Shown: positions 19,909-30,789 of the stretch, in pieces | Numbering within the stretch: the stretch's first letter is position 1 | Layout of the letters: every line of letters starts with the position of its first letter | DNA from: Strigamia acuminata | Lineage: Eukaryota; Arthropoda; Chilopoda; Geophilomorpha; Linotaeniidae | Length of the DNA: 64,000 bases | Assembly (NCBI GenBank): GCA_949358305.1 | Contig: OX442315.1 | Span: 16,518,427-16,582,426 of the forward strand | Direction: 5' to 3' | Position numbers and translations under genes: made by a program | The notes under the pieces: generated by a model | What the model was told of the DNA's origin: nothing | Database searches by the model: none | The model's input: only the letters and a program-made list of their open reading frames with translations

Positions 19909-20050
19909 TTGTAATGTTTTCCGCCTGAGCTTTAATTTTTTGCTCCTGAATTTTAATTTTTTGCTCCTGAATTTTAATTTTTTGTTCCTGAATTTTAATT
20001 TTTTGTGCCTGAATTTTAATTTTTTGTGCCGCGGATTGAGCAATTTGAGT
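19902..20050 (-). other. New terminal exon made of a 21-bp repeat
   Basis: After the acceptor at 20051-20052 the frame from exon 12 runs TQIAQSAAQKIKIQ and continues with five tandem 7-residue units of the type QEQKIKI. It ends at a TAG at about 19902, at the breakpoint with the ABCC fragment. The result would be a charged, probably helical tail with no membrane span. The repeat resembles the 20-bp repeat in the acidic gene's intron (53660-53905). Confidence 0.6.
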
Positions 20051-20329
20051 CTAAATATAAAAAAAAAGGAAATATGTACAGTTATATATCCAATTTATCG
20101 TTGATATAAATAATAATTGTACTTACTTCGTTGCATGGAAGTTCGATGTATTCTTTTTCAGGTTTTCTGTTGACAATTTCGGAAAGTTCCACAAGTGAAT
20201 TAGGCACGGCTTGAACAACTTGAGTCTAATACATAAAAAAAAGGAAATATGTACAGTTGTATATCAATTTATCGTTGAGAAACAAAAAAGTTGAACTTAC
20301 TACGTTGCTTGGAAGTTCGATGTATACTT

Positions 20330-20922
20330 TGTGACTGCTATGGTCTCTTCCAGTGTAGTCAGGGGACTGAGAACACTTGGTAGGGACGCATACTTCACGT
20401 AAATGACGGAGACTTCCCACAATATTGGTTGGTTGGCCTTTATTGCGTTGTCTAGGGGTATGGGGAAACCCGTCACCCGCTGCAGAGGTGCCACGAAGGC
20501 ACACCGCACCGGCAACCGACCCGCCACACACTGGGTGGGAACCCAATGCGTGGCGTGGTCGGTTCGACTTAACATTCGTGTCGTACTTACCTACGACCCA
20601 CGCGTCCACTCATGGAGGCTGTATAACGGTGGGAGCCGTCATACTGAGTATCATCGTGGTGAATGGTGAGGAGTACAGAGTCAAACCGGGACACTGCTTG
20701 TCCCTCCCAGATGAACACCTTCTCCTCTCGGGGAGCTGCTGCAGGCACGTCCTTCTCAGGCCGTGTCCAACACTCCACTCTCTCACAACACTCCCTCCTC
20801 ACCACACCACTCCACTCCCTCCTCCCCGGGCTAGGTCAACTACCCACGTAGGGGTTGACCTTTGGGGCCGCACGGTGGTGTGTGGCAGTGCCGCAGGTCA
20901 CCTAGGTGGCCTGGCGGTCACA
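20330..20922 (-). repeat. Gypsy-type element 3' LTR
   Basis: 593 bp, identical to 39030-39622 except for a G/A and a C/T difference (near 20764 and 20868). The ends are an inverted TGTGAC/GTCACA. GC-rich compared with host DNA. Open frames inside are shared by both LTRs and are not genes. Confidence 0.95.
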
Positions 20923-20935
20923 TCTCCCCCCCCCA
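20923..20935 (-). other. Polypurine tract next to the gypsy 3' LTR
   Basis: On the minus strand this reads a run of nine G followed by AGA, directly abutting the 3' LTR: the position where plus-strand DNA synthesis is primed in LTR elements. Between it and 21650 there is non-coding 3' leader, including an A-rich stretch at 21230-21290. Confidence 0.7.
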
Positions 20936-23059
20936 CGAAAAGGTAGGTCTAAGGGGCCACACACAACACCGACGGGGACACGCAAGTCGAGGCAGATACA
21001 ACAACGAAGTCAGTCGAAGACCACAACTTGTCGGGCTACCGGTGCCGACCTTCGGTGCTGGTGGACCGAAAACCACCGCACCGTCGGTCAACGATGTTAG
21101 CAGCATTGGGCGACAGGAACCACCTCGCCCTAGACTGGCCGAAAACAAAACAAACTATTGATGTAATACAATGTAAATAATAATTCACCGGGCCTGAACG
21201 TAACAAGCCCGGGACGAAGTCATAAAACAAAAATCAAAACAAAACAAAAAAAAAATTAAAAAACGAAAAAAAAAAAAAAATAAATATAGTAAACGAAACA
21301 AGGATGGGAGAGGCTGGTCAATCCTCCCATAAAATAATCGGAAATAAAGTTACGTTAAACAAACAATAAAAATGATAATTAAAAAAAAAAGAAATAATAT
21401 ATATACAACGACCGGGACCTGACCAAGATCCACAGTCGGGAGGTCCACCGATGGAACGGGAAAACTCCGGTATCCGTTTTCGTCGGGCACGTGGGCTTGT
21501 GGCGTGGCGTCTCCGTCTCGTCACTCGCTTCCGGCTCGGCGTTCATGTCCCGGGACAGGCATCTCACGGCATGCTGTTGGGAAAAAATATTATCGGGACC
21601 AGAGGTCCGTCGTTTGTACAATTCGCGTCCAAGGACGACAGTCGAGGCTTTTCACGGCTCCGGCTTGTCGTTGGACGGTGGTTGCGGCTGAGAGGGGTCT
21701 TGCGGCTCCTCCTCAGACTTGGTTGCAACCGCTGCGGGTCCTGCTGGGGCTGGCGAAGTTCTCGCCGCCTCCAGTACAGACCGTATCGATGGTAGGGGAG
21801 GCATCAGTTGCCCGTCTTCCGCTTCCACCGCTCCCGCCGTAGCTGACGCCGACTGGGGGGGTAGCTGAGGCACCTCCTCCGTTGTCGTCGTCTTGACTGG
21901 GGCTAAGGCGCGTCGCGCCGCCGCTTCTTCTCTCGATGCCGCTATGGTTTGAGCAGTGCGGGACTTCTTCCCCTTCCCCTTCTGCTTGCGAGCATCTTGC
22001 GTCGCCTCGATCGGATCCCAGACGTCGGGGCTAAATTGGTCGGGGTAGCCCTTCCGCCTGTGCACCCGCTTCATTATCACTTCTTCGTATGTAGGCGGGG
22101 GTGGCGGTGAGTGCGCCGCCAACTCTGGTGGCATCACGATAGGTACGGGCTCGTGGGACGCCGGTACGAACATCCGTTGGTGACCGTAGTTATTGGTCAA
22201 CCTCGGGAGCCCGGCCAACGTCTCTACGTAGCCACGGCAGATCGCCGGGTCGAAATCCGCATGGTCCGCCCCCACCGTCTGCTCCAGGGTCCAACTTTGG
22301 ACCACGAACGGGGATGGTAGGTGGAGATACCATGCGTTCATGGCAGTGCCCACCGCCCACGCGACGATGCGCAACGTCTCGAACCACCTGATTCTCCTCG
22401 CTGCGGCCGATGCGACAGGGGGGATGTTGAGGATTATCCACATCCTCTGTCGGATCAGGGCGATAGCTCTGGTCGTCCTGATGTCGCTCCCGGCCGCGTC
22501 CACAAAGCGCAGGTGAAGTTCCCTCCACCGCTTAGCTTCGGCGACCCAGAGCGCCACCACCTGAGCGTTCGCATGTTTGAGGCGTGGGACCGCCATCAGT
22601 ACCAGCGCCGTGCAGACCACCGGAGCACCAGGCGGTAGGTCGGCGACCTCGAGCGGAACCTGGCCCTCGACGGGTTCCAAGAACTCCGCTCCTTCGTGCT
22701 GTCCAGAGGGGTGTGGTTCCTGGGAAGGTCCTTCGCCTCCTCCGGCAGCTCCTACTCCTGCATTGACCATCTCGGGGTCGCCGCACCGCAACAGCTGTGC
22801 TTCGAGAGACAAACCCTCCAGCACCGACAATTGCAGCACATCGTCCTCCGGAACATACAACTCCATCATCTCGTCGCCTGGCGTTGGCATCAGGGATTGC
22901 ACCATCGGTAGTTCGGCGCAAGCGCCGTCCTGCCTCTGGGAAACAATACACTCTTCCCGCGGGGTAGATGGCTCCGACCGTCCCGCGAGATTCATGAGGC
23001 TACCCCAAGTGCGATGGGGCAGTCCTCCCGTCCCGTCGAACTGCGCCACGGGAATTCCG

Positions 23060-23632
23060 TGTTGGTCCTTGAAACCACTTCGGACGTTTATTTAACGCTT
23101 TTTCGATGCACAATGACGCTACCTGAACTTTTTCACATCATTGGTTGTTATATTTTCTTTCCCCAAATGATTTAGTGTTTATTTCCTACTTAACTGGTTG
23201 TTACCAGTATATTTCCGTATATTTACTTTATATTGTAAGGGAAATGCATGGTGCCTGCATTAACTGTGTCTTAACACACTGGGCATCATGCATCGCCTAT
23301 CTGTTTATACCTGTGAGTCGCTCGCTTCTGTCACCAGAGCGCACTCCCTTTTATTCCAAGATGGCGACGCACACTGCTAAGTGTGCTCCTGTGCTTTTCA
23401 ATCCTGTTTTCGTAAGTTTTAGGTTAATAAATCGTTTATTTTGTTTATAAATAATTCGTTTCTTGTGTCTGCACGTAGATAAGTGCAGACACCACGCAAA
23501 TTCGACCAGAACCGGCTCGAATTCGCGTACACGACGCGCCGCACGTCTCGTGCGTGCTATATCGTGCGTGTTGGCTTATTTTTAAGCGTTTCCACTGCCT
23601 AGTCTGTGCTGTTTTTGCAGCATACCACCACA
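23060..23632 (+). repeat. Copia 5' LTR
   Basis: 573 bp, identical as far as I can see to the 3' LTR. It contains the transcription start region and a candidate polyadenylation region; ttaataaatcg lies near 23425. A 100-codon open frame is shared with the other LTR and is not a gene. Confidence 0.95.
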
Positions 23633-23634
23633 AT

Positions 23635-23648
23635 TGGTAGCAGAGGCC
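23635..23648 (+). other. Copia primer-binding site (initiator tRNA-Met type)
   Basis: TGGTAGCAGAGGCC starts two bases after the 5' LTR. TGGTA(T/G)CAGAG is the usual copia-type site complementary to the 3' end of initiator methionine tRNA. The region from here to 24319 is the untranslated leader, including short open frames without support. Confidence 0.8.
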
Positions 23649-24319
23649 TGGAAAGACACCAGGGCCTCGTTTTTTCCTTAATTTTCCACAATTTTCGCGA
23701 TTTTTTCGCGAATTTTGCGGAAATTTTCTATATTTTCAGATTTTTCGCCGATTTACACCGATTTTCGACATGCGACGACGTCTACACGACGTTATCATCG
23801 AGAAACGGGTGTAACCCGCTGTTTAGCACCCCGGAGTGCGACAGTATCGACGATTTTCGTTCGTTTTTCGCGATTTTTCGTTTAAAATCGCACATATCCG
23901 TGTTTTTCACACGAGGATCGCGTGTTGCGACGTGCACCGCGACTGATTCGTCAATTTCGCCTTATTTTGCCTTTCAGAGTCGAATTACCTTTGTTAATTT
24001 TAAGTGGGAATTTTGGTGTGGGACAATTAGAATCCTCGGCGCCCTTCGTCCGAATCCGGGCAAGCGCCGTTGTATTTTTCGGTTGTGCTTGTCGTGGTAC
24101 AAGTGAGGTTTCCCGCGGCTCCAGGAAGTCGAACGGACCCTCTCAGACTGGCAACCGAAAGCTATTTAATTCCTTCAGAAGGAATTGCCCATTCTTGGTT
24201 TCCGCTTTGACAGTGCTACGGAAAGTGCTTCGCATCGTAATTTGTGCTTCGTTTGTGCGTGAATTGTGCGTCGATTGTGCTTCAATTTCCAGTTCTACGC
24301 ATTTTTCCTCCGTACAATC

Positions 24320-27300
24320 ATGAAAAAGGCCACCGACCAGTCGTCAGGCCATGTGCCGATTCTCGTGACCGGCAATTACGAACACTGGCACCGTGCAATT
24401 AAAATGCTATTGATGTCCGACGGCGTATGGCACCACGTCACCGAAACGGAGGAACTAGTGAAAGCCAACGTCGATGAAGACGTTTGGCGAAAATGGCAAC
24501 GTCGGAAAGCCCGAGCGCTGGGGACCATTTATTGCCACGTCTCGCAGGCCAAACAGTCGGCCCTCGACGGTTGCACCACTCCGAAACAGGCGTGGGACAT
24601 TTTAGCGAAAATTTACGCCCCCAGCTCTCTCGCCCGCCAAGCGGCGATGCGCCGTGAGTTCCTGCAGCTCAAGTTGGAGCCCGGCGAAGAAATGGCCGAT
24701 TTCCTCAGCCGCGTTGACCTTATGGTCCGCCAACTTAAAGACGTCGGTGAAGACATCCTCCCTCGACATCACGCGTACCAGTATTTAGACTTTCTTCCGG
24801 ACGAATACGACCAAGCAACTTTTGCCATTTATCATTGGCCGCTGGCAGAGTTTACCCCGGCTAAAGTCTCCGATCAGTTGTTGTCGGAATATCTACGATT
24901 AAAGTCGCATTCGAACCGAAACTCCGGTAATTCCTCCGCTTATGCTACTGGGCGACAAGGACGTAACCAGTCGCGACCTCCGCGCCCGCTTGCGCAGGTG
25001 CGTTGCTTCAATTGCAACGAGCTTGGACACTACGCCAATAAGTGCCAGCATCCTCGCAAGCAAACAACGGGGCAACAGCCAGTAGCTACGCTTCAGACAC
25101 GATCTCGCAGCAAGAGTCGACGCCGCAATAAAGGCTCGAATCCGAATGTGAACCCGAATCAACAGCAACAGGGACAGTTTCGCGAGTCTTCACGCCCGCG
25201 CCGAGATGCAGCATATCTCCTGTCCGCACCACCTGCGATCCAGATTCCTACCGTTCATTTCGTCCAATCTCACGAATGGATTGTTGACTGCGGCGCCACC
25301 GACCACGTTTCACACGTTAAATCGTGGTTCTTGGACTTTGTTGAGGTCGTCCCTTTTAATATCGAATTGGGACAAGGAAGCTCCAAAGTTACCGGAAAAG
25401 GGAATGTTCCAGTCAAGTCACTCATCGATGGCTGTGAATGCACCGTACTTCTCCGCGATGTTTTGTACGCACCTGATTTCGGCGCTAATTTAATTTCGGT
25501 TTCGCGAGTCGATAAATGTGGGCATCACATACACATTTACAATTCGGAGTTGCATACATATGGGACGGATATCAAACAAAGTGTTCTTCGGGCGAAGCAA
25601 AAGTCAGGACTTTACTTCGTAGATGGACTAATTTCGCCATTTGCGTCGCCGACTGTTGTGTCGAGTACACCGCCCATCCCAATGTCACCTCCGACTACTG
25701 CGCCGATGACTCTCATCACGAAGGAGGAAGATTTTCCCGCGATGCCCTCAAAGAAGTCGAAGAAAATATCAAACGTTGAAATGACCGACTTCCGCTTACC
25801 TATCTCTCCCAACACCCTACTCGTGCCTTCTCCTTCCCCGATCATCCCCAATCCTGTTGCCGGATCTAAACCACAACAGATCCGGATGTATTCCAACGTC
25901 CTATCATCTCCTCCGTCTCCCGTTGCCACGACTACGGCAGTCCCACCTCCTAAAAAGGTTATAACGCCGACTGCGAACGTTGCGGATGCCACGGGATTAT
26001 GGCACGCCAGGTTGGGCCATCTCCACACCAAAGCCATGCGGACTTTGGCGAACAATTCCCAAGTTTATGGACTCGATCCGGCTGCGGTTCGACAAGAACT
26101 TTCCTGCAACTCATGTCGCATTGCCAAGTCCACGCGCGCCTCGCATAAACCGATTCCCACACCTTCGACGACCAAACCGTTGGAGTTGCTGCACATGGAC
26201 GTCTGGGGCCCGTCAAGACTGACTTCGATTGGCGGTGCTGATTATGCCTTCTCCATTGTTGACGACGCGACCCGATATTCGTGGATTTTTCCGATTGCAC
26301 GCAAATCCGACGTTTTTGCGACTTTCAAAGACTTTGTTTCTCGCGTTGAACGTATTACGGATTCCCGCGTCAAATCAATTCGCACGGATCGCGGCGGGGA
26401 ATTTATTTCTAAGACTTTTGACCGTTACCTCGCTGACAAGGGCATTGTCGCACAACGGACCAATCCCGGAAGCCCGCAAATGAACGGGGTCGCCGAACGC
26501 CTAAACCGGACGATGGGCGACTATCTTCGCTCTATTACCTCCGAAACCGGTTTTCCACACACACTTTGGGCTGAACTCGCTGTGACATTTTCGTACGTTA
26601 AAAATCGCAGCCCGCATTCGAAACTTAACGACGAAGTTCCATATGTTTTATGGCGCCAGCGTGCCCTCTCCGTCAAACATTTCCGAAAAATTGGTTCTAA
26701 ATGCTGGGTGCATTTCACCGCACCCGGGCGCAACAAAATGGATCCACGGGCGTGGGAAGGATTCCTCGTAGGTTACGCCTCCAACACTCGCGGTTATCGG
26801 GTTTGGAATCCGGCTACGAACACCGTCACGGAATCCGTTCACGTTCAAATCGATGAACGTCAGAATTTCAAACGCTCGCCGTTTTACGTTCCGGATCCCT
26901 ACGAAAATGCTCCATTCATGGAGGAGCCCTCTCACGTCACTACACCGTCCCGTGTCACTTTTGACGATGGTGCTTTTCCGTCCGTTCCCTGGTCACGTCG
27001 ACGTCGTGATTCCGACGATGAATCGTCTAATGACGATGATGAATTCCGCCATCGGGCTCCGTCAAGCGCTTCATCAGTCGCTTCATATCGCTCCGTCCTC
27101 GAGGAGGTCGAAGAGGACATTGCTGATGAACTACCTCCTCCTATTCTGTTTGCGGACGATGTACCGGAGGACATCGATTTGGACGTCACGCCTGACCCAC
27201 CACTTCCGCTTTACCGTCCTCGGAGGAGATTACGTCCCGATGCTTTGGCTCGTCAACCTCACACCCCTGAGGCCAGCGATAGTGAACTCGACGTTGATCA

Positions 27301-29260
27301 CGATATCGAACAATTTTTCGAACGCTATCCCGAACGTGATTTCGAGCACGACCCCGAAGATGATCCACTTGATAATCTCCTCGATGATCTCCTCGATAAG
27401 GCAGCCGCCTTACCAGCGGCCGCTGCAACGCCTGCACCGCCCCTCGCTCCGTTACGCGCTCTTCACTGCCCCTATCGTTTTATTGGTGGAGATACGCCCT
27501 TCAGCGGATGGAGGAGGGAAGAGCATCTCCGGAAAGAACAAGCGCCTGGCAAAATCAAGGTCGACGTTTATTACTATCCGGAGCACGGTGTCCGCTTAAG
27601 GTCGAGAGGGGACATCGAAAGATATTGCGTCGCTCACCAACTTCCGTATGAGGAGGACATTTTCTTTTTCGGCAACCTCGAACATCAATTGCAGGACGAG
27701 CAACCTGTTCATCGCGTCCTTATGTGTTTTCGAGAGCCGTCCACGTACGCCGAAGCTGTTAAGCTACCCGAGGCACCGAAGTGGACCGAGGCAATCGATG
27801 AGGAGCTCACGACTTTCAAGGAACGCGAAGTTTATAAGGAAGTTCCACGACCCCCGGACAAGACAATCCTCGGGTGTAAATGGATTTTTCGGTTGAAATC
27901 GGATGCCACCGGGAAAATTCACCGCTACCGTGCTCGACTTGTCGCACAAGGTTTCCGCCAAACAATGGGCGTTGATTTCGATGAAGTTTTTAGTCCGGTG
28001 GTTAACTTCGTGCTCATCCGATTCTTTTTCTGCCTCCTAGTCGTTTTACTAGGATGGAGGGATCTCCACCTCGACGTCAAGTGTGCCTACCTTTACGGCG
28101 ACCTCGACCACGAAATTTACATGCGGATTCCCGCCGGCGCCACATGCACCTCACCCGACAACGTCTGGTTGTTAACCAAGTCACTTTACGGTCTTCACCA
28201 GTCGGGGCGCATGTGGTACCAGAAGCTCAACGAGACGTTAACCGACCTCGGATTCCAGAAATTTCCCGCTTGTAATTGCGTTTACGCATTTGGACATTCG
28301 GCTGTTATGTTAGTCTACGTGGACGATATCGTCGTGTTTTACGCGTCGGAGAGTATCCGAGACCGTATTTTGGCGCTGATTTCCAGCAAATTCGACATCG
28401 TCAACCTCGGCCCAATAACCAAATTACTCGGGGTAGAATTCGTGCGTCGCGATGGGAAAGTTTTCATGTCCCAACGCTCCTACATCGACAAACTTCTTAA
28501 AAAGTTCAACGTTTCGTCAGATGCACTCATTAAAGTGCCTGTCACACCGGGGACCACGCTCGTCAAAGGCTCGTTGGATAATCTCCCGGACTTTCCGTAC
28601 CGATCGCTCATCGGATCGTTATTATTCCTCGCTTCTCGCACTCGTCCCGACATATTATACTCGGTCATCGCTTTATCGCAGTATAATAACTGCTACGACC
28701 ACCGCCACATCAAGTGTTTGCTCCAAGTTCTCAAATACGTGGCGAACACGAGCGATTTCTCGATCGAACTCTCGGGGTGTAATTCCAGTCAGCTGTGGGG
28801 ATACACAGATGCGTCGTGGGCGAGTGACATTGCGACATCGAGAAGCTTCGGAGGATACATCATTTATATCGGTTGTGTGCCAATTGGCTGGAGCTGCAAA
28901 AAGCAGACCAGCGTCGCCTGTTCCACCATGGAAGCCGAATTTGTAGCACTAGTCGAAATCGTTAAAGAGTTATACTGGTTGGACAGTATCTATCGAGTCT
29001 TTCCACCGTTAAACCGATTATCGAAACCGATTATTTTCTCCGATGCCCTCGCCTCGATCCAATTCACGAACAACGACATCGAGAACTCGAAAACCAAACA
29101 TATTCGAGTGAAGTTCCATTGGCTTCGAGAATGGCATATTGCCGGGTGCTTCGAACTCCGCAAAATTCCGGGTGAAATAAATGTTTCAGATATTTTCACG
29201 AAATGGCTTAGTTCCGAACGCCTCCGAAATTTGTTGTCCCGGATCTTCATCTCGAAATAA
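24320..29260 (+). CDS. Copia Gag-Pol polyprotein
   Basis: 1646 aa from the ATG at 24320. Domains in order: Gag with N-terminal helical region; CCHC knuckle CFNCNELGHYANKC (about residues 229-242); aspartic protease WIVDCGATDHVS (about 320); GAG-pre-integrase (LWHARLGHLHTKAMRTL, about 560, with CNSC); integrase DDE triad (DVWGP about 627, TDRGGEF about 688, GVAERLNRT about 724); a Ser/Asp/Glu-rich spacer; reverse transcriptase from about 1155 with active site YVDD (about 1332); RNase H (TDASWASD about 1495, STMEAEF about 1535). The integrase-before-RT order is diagnostic of Ty1/copia. Every catalytic motif I can recognise is intact and there is no frameshift. The protease cleaves the polyprotein; RT/RNase H copies the RNA in virus-like particles; integrase inserts it. 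Confidence 0.97.
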   Translation: MKKATDQSSGHVPILVTGNYEHWHRAIKMLLMSDGVWHHVTETEELVKANVDEDVWRKWQRRKARALGTIYCHVSQAKQSALDGCTTPKQAWDILAKIYAPSSLARQAAMRREFLQLKLEPGEEMADFLSRVDLMVRQLKDVGEDILPRHHAYQYLDFLPDEYDQATFAIYHWPLAEFTPAKVSDQLLSEYLRLKSHSNRNSGNSSAYATGRQGRNQSRPPRPLAQVRCFNCNELGHYANKCQHPRKQTTGQQPVATLQTRSRSKSRRRNKGSNPNVNPNQQQQGQFRESSRPRRDAAYLLSAPPAIQIPTVHFVQSHEWIVDCGATDHVSHVKSWFLDFVEVVPFNIELGQGSSKVTGKGNVPVKSLIDGCECTVLLRDVLYAPDFGANLISVSRVDKCGHHIHIYNSELHTYGTDIKQSVLRAKQKSGLYFVDGLISPFASPTVVSSTPPIPMSPPTTAPMTLITKEEDFPAMPSKKSKKISNVEMTDFRLPISPNTLLVPSPSPIIPNPVAGSKPQQIRMYSNVLSSPPSPVATTTAVPPPKKVITPTANVADATGLWHARLGHLHTKAMRTLANNSQVYGLDPAAVRQELSCNSCRIAKSTRASHKPIPTPSTTKPLELLHMDVWGPSRLTSIGGADYAFSIVDDATRYSWIFPIARKSDVFATFKDFVSRVERITDSRVKSIRTDRGGEFISKTFDRYLADKGIVAQRTNPGSPQMNGVAERLNRTMGDYLRSITSETGFPHTLWAELAVTFSYVKNRSPHSKLNDEVPYVLWRQRALSVKHFRKIGSKCWVHFTAPGRNKMDPRAWEGFLVGYASNTRGYRVWNPATNTVTESVHVQIDERQNFKRSPFYVPDPYENAPFMEEPSHVTTPSRVTFDDGAFPSVPWSRRRRDSDDESSNDDDEFRHRAPSSASSVASYRSVLEEVEEDIADELPPPILFADDVPEDIDLDVTPDPPLPLYRPRRRLRPDALARQPHTPEASDSELDVDHDIEQFFERYPERDFEHDPEDDPLDNLLDDLLDKAAALPAAAATPAPPLAPLRALHCPYRFIGGDTPFSGWRREEHLRKEQAPGKIKVDVYYYPEHGVRLRSRGDIERYCVAHQLPYEEDIFFFGNLEHQLQDEQPVHRVLMCFREPSTYAEAVKLPEAPKWTEAIDEELTTFKEREVYKEVPRPPDKTILGCKWIFRLKSDATGKIHRYRARLVAQGFRQTMGVDFDEVFSPVVNFVLIRFFFCLLVVLLGWRDLHLDVKCAYLYGDLDHEIYMRIPAGATCTSPDNVWLLTKSLYGLHQSGRMWYQKLNETLTDLGFQKFPACNCVYAFGHSAVMLVYVDDIVVFYASESIRDRILALISSKFDIVNLGPITKLLGVEFVRRDGKVFMSQRSYIDKLLKKFNVSSDALIKVPVTPGTTLVKGSLDNLPDFPYRSLIGSLLFLASRTRPDILYSVIALSQYNNCYDHRHIKCLLQVLKYVANTSDFSIELSGCNSSQLWGYTDASWASDIATSRSFGGYIIYIGCVPIGWSCKKQTSVACSTMEAEFVALVEIVKELYWLDSIYRVFPPLNRLSKPIIFSDALASIQFTNNDIENSKTKHIRVKFHWLREWHIAGCFELRKIPGEINVSDIFTKWLSSERLRNLLSRIFISK

Positions 29261-29294
29261 TTTCATCGAACTGTTAATATCGACATTGCACATC

Positions 29295-29305
29295 GAAGGA
29301 GGGAA
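29295..29305 (+). other. Copia polypurine tract
   Basis: GAAGGAGGGAA directly precedes the 3' LTR, 35 bp after the polyprotein stop: the plus-strand primer site. Confidence 0.75.
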
Positions 29306-29306
29306 T

Positions 29307-29879
29307 TGTTGGTCCTTGAAACCACTTCGGACGTTTATTTAACGCTTTTTCGATGCACAATGACGCTACCTGAACTTTTTCACATCATTGGTTGTTATAT
29401 TTTCTTTCCCCAAATGATTTAGTGTTTATTTCCTACTTAACTGGTTGTTACCAGTATATTTCCGTATATTTACTTTATATTGTAAGGGAAATGCATGGTG
29501 CCTGCATTAACTGTGTCTTAACACACTGGGCATCATGCATCGCCTATCTGTTTATACCTGTGAGTCGCTCGCTTCTGTCACCAGAGCGCACTCCCTTTTA
29601 TTCCAAGATGGCGACGCACACTGCTAAGTGTGCTCCTGTGCTTTTCAATCCTGTTTTCGTAAGTTTTAGGTTAATAAATCGTTTATTTTGTTTATAAATA
29701 ATTCGTTTCTTGTGTCTGCACGTAGATAAGTGCAGACACCACGCAAATTCGACCAGAACCGGCTCGAATTCGCGTACACGACGCGCCGCACGTCTCGTGC
29801 GTGCTATATCGTGCGTGTTGGCTTATTTTTAAGCGTTTCCACTGCCTAGTCTGTGCTGTTTTTGCAGCATACCACCACA
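29307..29879 (+). repeat. Copia 3' LTR
   Basis: 573 bp copy of the 5' LTR, ending CCACCACA before the second TTCCG copy. Confidence 0.95.
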
Positions 29880-30789
29880 TTCCGAGTGCGAGTGAAGCGC
29901 AAGCGATTGCCTGCTCACTACAGCCGGCTTCCTCCGTGGGCATCTCGACCACCTGCTCGCCAGACGCTCCGGGAAGGTCCAGAGCGAGGGGCACTGCTGA
30001 ATCAGCCTGTACCTCGTCCCCTAACACTTCCGGTTGTTGCACGAGCTCCGATGCGTCGTCAACCACGGGTAGGACGACAACCATAGGAATGGCCACAACT
30101 TCTGGCTCGACGGCACCGGATCCACACGACTGCCGCGCGACCGGTGCTACGGCAGCAGCTTCAGCCTCGGCCACCGCCTGCCTCGCCGCCTCGGCGGACC
30201 GCGCCTTCCTCGCATTGTCCTTGATACGACGACGCAGCAGCTTCCCTGCGGACTCGATCTGAACCGCAGTAGCGCGCGGGTAGGACGCCCGCCACTCCGC
30301 CAACGAGGTCTCTAGCCGTGCGGTCATCTCTTCCGTCCACTTCGACGGCGCTGGCTCTTGCTTTTGGCGCTTCGGGTTCGGCTGGGCTGGAGCCTCTGCT
30401 GAAGCCGCCCGCCCCGCCTGAACCCTTGGTGCCGAAGGAGCAGAACCCGATGGACCAGGCTGCCCGTCCCGCGCTCTGACAGCTTCCACCGTCAAACCAC
30501 GTGGTAGGAGGGCATGCCCATGTCGCAACAGGTCTTGCGTCCGCCTCTCCCACGAGTCGACGCTCATCCACGATACCATCGAACGGGCGCGACTCCGGTC
30601 GCCGCCCGGTCGCTGCGAGTGGCGCGCATACCACCTCTGCCTGGGGATGGAAAAATGCACCAGCCCCATGCCGAGGCAGTTGCCGCATGGTGAATCCCAT
30701 CCGCCCGCTGATGTCTCCCAGCGCTCGCCTGAGCAAACAGGGCAGATGTGCCACTGTTCGCTACCGTCGCCGCCACCATTTCCCGAATT

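Larger units (their letters stand above)
23060..29879 (+). mobile_element. Complete Ty1/copia retrotransposon, nested in the gypsy-type element
   Basis: The 573-bp LTRs (TGTTGG...CACCACA) at 23060-23632 and 29307-29879 look identical. The 5-bp TTCCG target duplication is at 23055-23059 and 29880-29884. A primer-binding site follows the 5' LTR and a purine tract precedes the 3' LTR. The single polyprotein ORF is intact. With no visible LTR divergence, the element inserted very recently and may still be mobile. It lies antisense to the ORF it interrupts. Confidence 0.97.
21652..30786 (-). pseudogene. Unrecognised long ORF of the gypsy-type element, interrupted by copia
   Basis: On the minus strand the frame opens at a good splice acceptor (tattttatctag, then 30786) and runs to 29880. 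After copia and one TTCCG copy are discounted it continues in the same frame from 23054 to the TGA at 21652, about 730 codons in all. The first ATG in frame is at 30669; the preceding residues contain two CxxC pairs (CPVC, CGNC) followed by a His, a possible zinc-binding module. The middle is Ala/Glu-rich with basic patches. The second half has a predicted hydrophobic/aromatic helical stretch and then PPPPPTYEEV, which contains a PPxY late-domain-type motif, followed by a Lys-rich segment. There is no signal peptide or clear membrane span, so an Env is unlikely. A displaced Gag-like structural protein is one possibility. The copia insertion makes this copy defective. Confidence 0.6.

Noticed and set aside
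20403-20946. ORFs inside the gypsy LTR (also at 39103-39787)
   Set aside because: Shared by both LTRs, GC-rich, without recognisable domains; the extension past 39622 is read-through into host exon sequence.
22577-23095. Plus-strand ORF over the downstream gypsy ORF
   Set aside because: Shadow of the minus-strand ORF; it crosses the copia insertion edge.
23145-23450. 101-codon ORF, repeated at 29392-29697
   Set aside because: Lies within both copia LTRs; it is regulatory DNA, not a gene.
24899-29250. Many antisense and out-of-frame ORFs over the copia polyprotein
   Set aside because: Shadows of the intact GC-rich plus-strand ORF.
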